From positions 3,838,501 through 3,902,500 of the forward strand of contig NZ_JAFIBU010000001.1 of NCBI RefSeq assembly GCF_017833255.1: a stretch of DNA of 64,000 nucleotides, given 5' to 3'. Under the pieces are notes generated by a model. It was not told the origin of the DNA and did not search any database. It was given only the letters and a program-made list of their open reading frames with translations. Positions 26,301 through 33,800 of the stretch are shown piece after piece (within the stretch, counting starts at the first letter, position 1; the number at the start of each line of letters is the position of its first letter). A program made the position numbers and the translations under genes. Source of the DNA: Paenibacillus sp. PvR098 (GTDB lineage: Bacteria; Bacillota; Bacilli; Paenibacillales; NBRC-103111).

Positions 26301-26482
26301 CGCAGCATAAGCTGGACTCTATTTTGTCGGACGGCAATAAAAGCGGTTCTGTCGGCTTGATGAATATTCATAAGCGGCTGTTGACGTTATATGGGAAAGG
26401 GTTAGTGATTGAGAGCGAATGGGAGCACGGTACAACGGTCAGCTTCAGTGTCCCCCGTAAGGTCTCCTGGAGCGAAAAATGA
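23378..26482 (+). CDS. Hybrid sensor with HisKA and LytS-type kinase modules
   Basis: About 1,034 residues from GTG 23378 (GAGGAG 7 nt upstream; the in-frame TTG at 23294 lacks a site). Order: membrane helix; an extracytoplasmic 7TMR-DISM-type beta-sandwich (about 40-210: GTIDLSDWDF, RGEWEFYPNQ, TYRLLIHL); seven membrane helices (about 220-410); HisKA with NTSHELRTPLHG (His449) and HATPase with DTGIGI and GTGLGL; a receiver domain with DDDP and Asp753 in VIADWMMPG; then a second, LytS/YehU-type kinase with QIKPHFLYNALNT (His844) and its own ATPase (IQPIVENAVKHG, DDGIGIP). Phosphate can thus flow His449 to Asp753, while His844 may signal to a LytTR- or BTAD-type regulator. The regulator gene starts 16 bp downstream. 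The extracellular sensor fold often binds carbohydrates. Confidence 0.92.
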   Translation: MEKHWITKIVSLLLVIIVPVCWYIQNMDSLHDSPRASAGTIDLSDWDFAANGTVLLRGEWEFYPNQWIAPGEPGTSRPQQKGGRHESSGFISVPGKWDKNISEDGKRGPFGFGTYRLLIHLNNDQEKVYGIRTTNIRMANRLFLNGQEVGSSGNPGSSPNQERADNVPYTVFAALSGSTVEVVVQVSNFTYSSGGGMVFPIEFGDQQSVMRSREFALFYDVLTSAGFLLPAIYFYLLYRMRRQDQALFHLAFFCLFALIYVLTHGEKLGAAIWPGLPYEIVLRLQLISSTFAYFFLLRYVAATVPLPAHRRVLPLFTIAASFLVLSGSVLPTEIFTQWEVQALGFGFASVTYVLYVILIVSWRQTGGSGFWVLVSLQSILVIILVNILYLLGVDSGPMVMMYELLLFVLAQALIQAKRSAQSFKEVEQLSQKLLTLDGLKDEFMANTSHELRTPLHGIVNMAQSMIEGAAGKLNPEQKKQLSVIVSTGKRLSSLINDIIDFAKLKNGDIVLKRDAVDFHSVAHSVLEITQHLIGKKDIRFVKEWPADLPRIDTDEERLQQILYNLLGNAVKFTRQGEIRIKAEAFGGQVKVSVADTGIGIAKERFEDIFKSFDQGGSAVHREYSGTGLGLSITKKLVELNGGRLWVDSELGRGSTFYFTLPAAKDRMLERRQIHVPVKEEAPLELAPVGAPPLMESRGTGAGCVLIVDDDPVNLQVLNSLLSVENYEIMAIDNGADALEALIRGHNVDVVIADWMMPGMTGIELCKGIRDRFSLSDLPILMLTARSRPQDLELGFQAGVNDFLSKPVDAIELRARVRTLLELRRSVQTSIRTEMAFLQAQIKPHFLYNALNTIIATCPINPDQAVHLLLELSQYLRSSFDFQNRDQLTPLQNELELVKSYLFLEKARFDDRLQIEFEVDESLQALIPPLSIQPIVENAVKHGVMQRAKGGLIEIKVQGTEDGFTVLVQDDGIGIPQHKLDSILSDGNKSGSVGLMNIHKRLLTLYGKGLVIESEWEHGTTVSFSVPRKVSWSEK

Positions 26483-26498
26483 TTTGGGGTGAATGCTT

Positions 26499-27644
26499 GT
26501 GAGGGCCATCTTGATAGATGATGAAAAACCGGCGCTGCTTCAGCTGGAACGGCTGCTGGAAGCAGACGGCCGCATTCAGGTCGAAGGGAAATTTATTTCC
26601 GCGCAAGCTGGGTTGGAGCATCTAGAGCGGCATGGGGCGAGCATCGTCTTTCTTGACATCGATATGCCTGAAATGAACGGCTTGGAGGCGGCGGAAAGGA
26701 TTCAGCAGATCAACGGCGACATCCGTATTGTGTATGTGACGGCTTACGCCCATTACGCGGTCGAGGCCTTCGAGCTGTACGCGCTGGATTATTTGTTAAA
26801 GCCGGTTAATCCGAGCCGCTTCGCCAAAACGGTGGAGCGGCTCGCCGCTGCAATCCGTCACCGGAATGTCGAGGCCGAGACACCGCCTCAGCCTGTAAAG
26901 GAAAAGCGAGTAGGCTGCTTTAAGCGGCTGACGCTTTACGATGACGTAGACACGGCCAAGCATTATAAATGGAGAACGACAAAATCACAGGAGCTGTTTG
27001 CTTTCTTAATCCATCACAAAGGGCAGTGGGTATCTAAGGATCGGCTTCTAGAGGCACTATGGCCCAACTCCCTTCAGGATAAGGCGATGACTCATTTGCA
27101 CACCTCTATCTATCAAATCCGCAAATTGATGAAGGAGTGGGGAGTACGGGCGACGGTGGAGTATGCGCTCGACAGCTACCGTTTGTCTGCCGAAGAGATC
27201 GTGACCGATGTGCAGCTGCTTGAAGCGATCCCGGTGGAAGAAGCAATAACGGAACATAACAGGGAACGCCGCGAAAGTATTTTGGATTTGTACAGCGGAG
27301 ATTACTTGGAGGAGCATGATTTTTCGTGGGCGGCGACAAAAAGGCAGGAGCTCCTTAATCGCTATCTCAGTCTGTCGCTTACTATGGCGCAGTATGAGCT
27401 GGATACGGGGCGGGAGAGGCTGGCGGTGCAGAGACTGCTAAGGCTGCAGGACAAAGAACCTTATTCGGAAGAAATTTGCGAAATGCTGCTAACCGCGTAC
27501 GCGAAGAACAACAATTTCAATGCTCTGCGCAGCCATTATGAATTTTTTGTCCGCCTCATACGAATGGAATTAGATAAGAAGCCGGAAAAACTAACAAAAG
27601 ATTGGTTAGAGAGGCTGGTCCATGCTAAAAAATTTCAGAAATAA
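26499..27644 (+). CDS. Response regulator with receiver, winged-helix and BTAD-like domains
   Basis: About 381 residues. An N-terminal receiver (LIDDEKP; phospho-acceptor Asp53 in FLDIDMPEMNG; conserved Lys in LLKPVNP) is followed by an OmpR-like winged helix (QELFAFLIHHKGQWVSKDRLLEALWP) and a C-terminal TPR-like helical BTAD region, the SARP-type layout found in Paenibacillus two-component regulators. GTG 26499 is preferred, about 7 nt after GGGGTGA; the ATG at 26493 lies 1 nt after it. The gene is paired with the hybrid sensor just upstream. Its likely targets include the neighbouring giant surface protein gene, which follows after a terminator; that is inference. Confidence 0.9.
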   Translation: MRAILIDDEKPALLQLERLLEADGRIQVEGKFISAQAGLEHLERHGASIVFLDIDMPEMNGLEAAERIQQINGDIRIVYVTAYAHYAVEAFELYALDYLLKPVNPSRFAKTVERLAAAIRHRNVEAETPPQPVKEKRVGCFKRLTLYDDVDTAKHYKWRTTKSQELFAFLIHHKGQWVSKDRLLEALWPNSLQDKAMTHLHTSIYQIRKLMKEWGVRATVEYALDSYRLSAEEIVTDVQLLEAIPVEEAITEHNRERRESILDLYSGDYLEEHDFSWAATKRQELLNRYLSLSLTMAQYELDTGRERLAVQRLLRLQDKEPYSEEICEMLLTAYAKNNNFNALRSHYEFFVRLIRMELDKKPEKLTKDWLERLVHAKKFQK

Positions 27645-27647
27645 CCG

Positions 27648-27686
27648 AAAGAGGAGCTTCCCCGGGCTGGGAGGCTCCTCTTTTTC
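27648..27686 (+). terminator. Intrinsic terminator of the two-component operon
   Basis: AAAGAGGAGC (27648-27657) pairs with GCTCCTCTTT (27674-27683), with CCC/GGG inside, followed by T's. Confidence 0.9.
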
Positions 27687-27874
27687 TAAACCTGACATGA
27701 TGTTCAGAATCGGTTCAGTGAAGGCAGGTATAGTACATTTATAAGACATAAATCTCTAAATGATGACAAATGAGAGGGTGATGAATGACGAGTGAGGTAG
27801 AACCGTGTAAAAAGGATTTTTGGGTGGAAATTTTTGGTTGTATGATTCTTTGAAACCAGACGGAGGGAAATACT

Positions 27875-30800
27875 TTGGTGCGAAAACGATGGAAATCTGT
27901 ACTGGCCAAGCTGTTGATTGTTACGCTTTTGACACAGCTTATGCCGCTCCTGCAGGGAGGGCTGGTCACCGCTTTTGCGGAGGAGCAAAACGGCAGTACG
28001 GTGATGGAACAAGTATATGGCGGCGAACCGGTGCAGCCGGCAGAACCTGCTGCCGGAGCGGGTACGGCTCCGCAGCAAATGCAGTTCACTTCTGCAAGCG
28101 TGCCCAGTGACAAGATAACAGACTATACCTGGGAGCGAATAACGCTTAATTTAGCTCCTGATGCCAGACAAGCCGCGGCTATGGCTTACGACGAGAACGC
28201 AGGCAATGCGGTCATGTTCGGGGGTCAGGGCAATACCAGTCTGCTGGATGATACATGGATTTGGGTCGGAGACCAGAAAACCTGGCATGAAGAACTGCTC
28301 AATGCCGCTCCCAAGCCATCTAAACGTAAGGGGGCGGTAATGGCTTATGATACGGTCAGCCAAAAAGTACTTCTTTTTGGAGGCGAAGGTGAATCCGGCG
28401 TGCTTAACGACACGTGGCTGTGGAACGGCCAGGCTGCCCAATGGGAGCAAGTAACCGGGCTCACGGCCTCTCCTCCTGCCCGCGCCGGAGCGCAGCTTGC
28501 CTTTGATGGCCGGCAGCTTGTATTGTTCGGCGGTTATACGGGCAGTGGAAACGCGAAGTTGCCGCTCGGAGATACGTGGCTGTGGGATGGAACGGCTTGG
28601 ACACAGGTACAGCCGGCCCAGTCTCCTCCGGCTGCCTACGGCGGCCAGATGGCTTATGACGGGAATACTGCGGTGCTGTATGGCGGCAACACGGGATCCG
28701 TAACGATAACCTACCAAAGCACCGGTACGAACGAAACCAAAACGCATACCCATGACGACAGTTCTCCGTTGCTGTGGAGGTGGGATCATGCTGCCCAAAC
28801 ATGGAGCTCGGTGAATGGACCTGAAGGTTATGGCCGCTCGGGACAGGTCATGGCTTACGACGGACGCCGCATCGTGGTTTTTAGCGGGGCACGGGACTAT
28901 GTCCATATGTACAATGCGGTCTTGGTGCCGGGCTTGAAATTGCCTTCGAGCATGTATCCCCCAATGTTCGGAAGTATGGCATACGGATGGACCGGAAGTT
29001 CATGGGAGTTCTATCCGCGCACAGTGTCCATGGAAACCGTATATCAAAGCAATAAGGATAATGACGGGAAGGTCTATGATGTCCAAACCGTTCCCAATCG
29101 GCTGCCTTTTCCAATCAGTTATGCCAGCATGGCTTTTGACGGCAAAAATTTCGTCGTGTTTGGCGGAAACCGCAGTCAAATCAGTATTATGGACAAGGTT
29201 TTCGGTTCCGTAGTCGGTGCTATGCCCGCGGGCAATGTGAACGAAACATGGGTGTTCGGCTATTCGCCGCCGACAGCGCCAGGCCTGAAGTTTGATGTGG
29301 ATCCGGTAATCAATTATGATCCGCAGCATATCAATGATACCGTCAGCGTCATCACGAATGTTTATGACGACGGCACCCGAACCATCACCTCGCGAGGGTT
29401 GGAGTACCGCCTGTTTACGGAGACGGGAGATGGCCCCTGGACTCAAGTGCCTTATACGGATTCAGCTTCAACGGGGACGGGCACCTTTACTGTTACACTA
29501 GAGGGTCTTACCTGGCAGCAGGAGTACGAGATAAGGGGCTATGCCGTCAATGAAATCGGAACAAGCTATACCGTAACGAAACGTTTTGTGATGAAGGACG
29601 ATCCGAATATGACACCACCGGATGTCCAGTATGACCGCGTCGGTGCGTCGGTCCTGCACGTTAAGGACAAGAAGCGGCTGGTCGCAGTCGGCACAAGCGT
29701 CGTTAATTTACTGCGTAAACCTTTGAACGGCATTCATTACTACCTGCAGAGCCAGAGCGGTACGACATATGCGTTGTCCTACAATATTTTGAATGATCGC
29801 CAGCTGGAGCTGACATGGACGGGTGAATTGCCGCCGGGTAAGTATAATGTACACCTGGAGCATGATTTCTACGACGATCATGTATTCCCGGAAGGGCTGT
29901 TGGTAACGGCGCTTGACTTCTATAAGCCGCGCAATTTTGCCAGAGTCGAAGTGCCGAGCACGTCTGCAAGCAATGAAGTGAACAGCTTGGTGCTGCAAGG
30001 GCCGTTTACGGAGGACCCGTCGGCACCGAATGTTTATGTCCTTAATGACGCGTCCGAAACGGTGACGATCAATGGGTCGCTGATGTTCAAGGGCAGCAGT
30101 CTTGTCGTGGACAAGAACGGTGAGAACGGTAAAGCCGCGATTAGCGGAGAGGGACGCTTATACGTTAATGGCGGCGGAGCGCTGGGTTCGAATTTGTCCT
30201 ACACCATTCAGGACGGTCCGTTCACCATCTCATCTGATAATTTTTCCATTGCCTTGAACAGCAGCGAGGCCGCCGATTATTTGAATATCGATATGCCTGT
30301 AAAGGCGAGCTCGCTTGTTTTTGCCAAGGATGGTTTGCGCCTGACGGGAGATCTGCAGATCGGCTTGCAGGCAGGAAGTCAGAAGGTTACGGATTCCGTA
30401 CCGGTTAATGATATGACATTCCGCAATAACCGCTTTGATCTGTCCGGTACGTTTACAATGAATAACAGCTTTAAGGTTGGGCCGTTTAACGCGAGCGAAA
30501 CCAAATTTGTCGTGGACACCCGGTTTCCTTATATGGCTGTTAGCGGTAAGGGCAGCTTGCCTAACACGGATCTGAGCTTTGATATGTATATGAAGACCAA
30601 GCAGGGACGTTTGGATGGCGTAAGTTTCGGCATGTTCCGCAAAATGAAACTGGCATCTACCGGTCTTCAGGTCAATTATTTGTACGGCAGCATCGACAAG
30701 CTCGCCGAACAAACGCAAATTCCCCAAAAGTTCAGCGTTACCGGCTCAGTGAATGATGTTATTGTGCCTGAGCTGAAGCACCCGCAGGTCGATTATAAGT

Positions 30801-33800
30801 TTAACCTGATCGGAACCGATTCGATAAACATGGATGTATCCTCCTACGGCTTTAAGGCCAGTGGAACTGAGTATTATTACTGGCTGCCTGTGAATAACAT
30901 GAGCATGCAGTCGGTGGTTAACCCGGCAGCTGCCGGAATGAAAGGCTTTTCCGCCCCGGGCTTTACTTCGAAGGGCGAGGTCAATATATACGAAGTAGTT
31001 AAGGGAGCCATCGGCACTTATTCCTTCAATAATAAGGGCTTCAATGGGGTGATTAAAGGAACCGTCTATGTTCCAAAAGGGATCCCGCGTATCGGCGGTG
31101 CGACCGTTCGCGATGTTGTGCTTAGTGTGAAGGAAACCGGCATTTACGGCACGTTCAGACATAACGGGGTTGGCGCGAATCTGAAGTATACCTTCAGCAA
31201 CAATACGATTTTGTTTGAGGTGGAGGCCGAGCCTCCGAAGAAAAAGTGGTGGGAAAAAGGTCTGGACTTCATGAACAGTGTCTCCGACTTTATGGACGCG
31301 GCCGAGCCGTGGCTGGATTTGGCGGAAGAACTGCTCCTGGTGAATCCGGATTCCCCCAAGCGGGTAACCATCGCCTCGGCGGATACGTTCAAGCGGGTAT
31401 TTACTTTAGAGCCGATCAGCTTGTCCTTCCAGCCGGAGGATACAACGCAAACAGACGTCAAGGCACGGATTGTCGATGGACAGCTTACGGCGCTTGATCA
31501 GACGCCGCTGATGACAACGGAAGCAAACGGTTCGAACGGACGGTTGACCGCCGGTATTGCGGTGACACGTTCTTACAACGCGCTTATCGCCTTGACGGGC
31601 GATCAGAGATCTGCCGTTCTAACGGCTCCCGCAGCTTCAGGCCAACGGGAGCAAATCGTGCAGCCGGAAGTATTCTATGATGCCGCCGGCGATACAACAT
31701 TCATGCGCTTGTCGCTTTATCCGGGTAACTGGAAGCTTGTATTTAGCGGCAGCAGCCGTATCAGTGTAAATGAACTATTGTTTGCGAACGAATCGCTGAC
31801 GCTGGCTAAGTTGGCGGAGCTATGGAAGCAAACCCCTGAGCGGTCGGTTACATCGCTTACAATGGAGGAGCGCGGAGCCTATGTACTGAAGATTGGTGCT
31901 GCGCAGGGCGAAGTTATTGTTTACAAACCGGACGGACGGCCTTACAGCCTGCAAACGGCGCAGAATCAGCCGGATTGGAACGCCTATCGAGATGCAAACG
32001 GCAATCTGTACGCGCTGCTCAATGCGGTGGAGGCGGGAACCTGGATCATCAGCGCAGGCACCAGCCCTACGGTGGCTTTGAACAGCGTGCCGTCGCAGGC
32101 GACGATCGGCGAAGTCGCGCAATGGGTGCAAACCCAAGCCTACCCTACGGCATTTCAAATGAGCAGCACATTCAATAAACAGGCCATCGTTGAGATTTAC
32201 GGGGCAGACGCGCAGACTAGGCTATATGCGCCAAGCGGCGAGCTGTATAGCCTGCAGTTTGATCCGAATCAGTCCGGCATGAATGCCATTTATGACGAAG
32301 TGCAGCAGAAACTGACCATTCTGCTTAACGGGGACGATCTGAGCGGGCAGTGGAAGGCGGTAGGCAGCAGCTTTACGAGTGTCGTTGCCTACAAGTCCAG
32401 CAGGAAGCTCAAATCGATTAAGCCGCTGCTGATGGAAGGGCGCTTTACCAAATTCTTTGAATTGGCGGAAAACGGAAACTATATGCTGACGGTCAGCGGT
32501 GGAGATGCTAACACGGTGATTACCGCCCCGGATGGCACTCCGTATGCCTTGAGCTTTGATGCTCCAAACGGCAATGCCTACCTACAGCCGGCGGCAGACC
32601 GGGTGCCGAGTACAGGCTTGAGCGGAGATCCGTTCCAGCAGACGCAGATTGACACGCCAAACCCGGCGAATGACGGGCGGGATACGCTCTACGTCTCGCT
32701 GTTGAACGCGCCTGCGGGCAAATGGACGATCCAAAACGCGAAAAAGGTGGATCTACAAATCCAGAAGCTTATCCCGTTGCCTGCGCTCAAGGCGTCTGTA
32801 TCGCATGTTCCCGGAGCGGAAAACCGTATTCAAGTGACTTGGTCGATGGAGAATGCGGCGCCTGATGCGGAAGTGACGGTGATGCTTACGGACAGCGCGG
32901 ATCAGTATATCGGAGAAGTGATCGCCGATGGTTTGTCTGCTTCCGGCAGCGCAACTATCGACATTCCCGCTTCGAAGATGCCCGGGACTTATGATGTGTC
33001 CGTGGCGAGCGTAAGCGCCGATAATGCCCCAGTGTACGCGATTGCGGAAGGAACGGTTGAGGTGACCGCTCCGTATACGCTCCATGCGCCGGAGCAGCCG
33101 GAGGTGCTTTCTACAGGCAACGGAGAAGTGTCGCTGCGTTTTTCTTCCCTATCGGGAAATGTAACGGCGTATCGGATATGGGTCAGCGGAGGCGCTGACG
33201 GCGAAGCTGCCGCTCCGATCATGGACTTTGCCCCGCAGTCGGGGAATTCGCAGTATGCGGTTGTTTCCGGATTGTCTTCCGGGGCTTCCTATACCTTTGC
33301 CGTATCGGCTATCGGACAAGAGCAGGGACGTTTGGTATTGAGTCCTGTATCCGCGAGCGTGACAACGGAGCTTCCTGTTCCTCAGCCGGCTGTTTTGGCG
33401 ATGTCGCTTGACGCGGGCTCGCATGCGGTCATTGAACGCGCCTATACGGCATTGGACGGAAGTGAGGAAACGCTGCTGCTTACTGCGGCTGAGCAGGCTT
33501 CCCTGCAGGTAACCTCAGATCAAGGCGCAACGCTTGTACTGTCTGTTAATGGGCAGCAGCTTAGCAATCAACAAGTATCGACGGGCGGGACTTACGCATT
33601 TAAGCTGCATGAGCTGCTTAACGTAAGTGCGATGAAAGAGCGGGAGTACAATCTGCTGATCGAAGCGGTCAATGCTCGCGGTGACCGCAGCCTGGCGTAC
33701 CGCAAGCTGTTTATTGATCGCACCGGCCCGCTGCTGATCGCGTCCGGCGGCGATGATCCGCAAGGTAATCCCCTTTCCTTGAACGGTACGGTTACAGGTG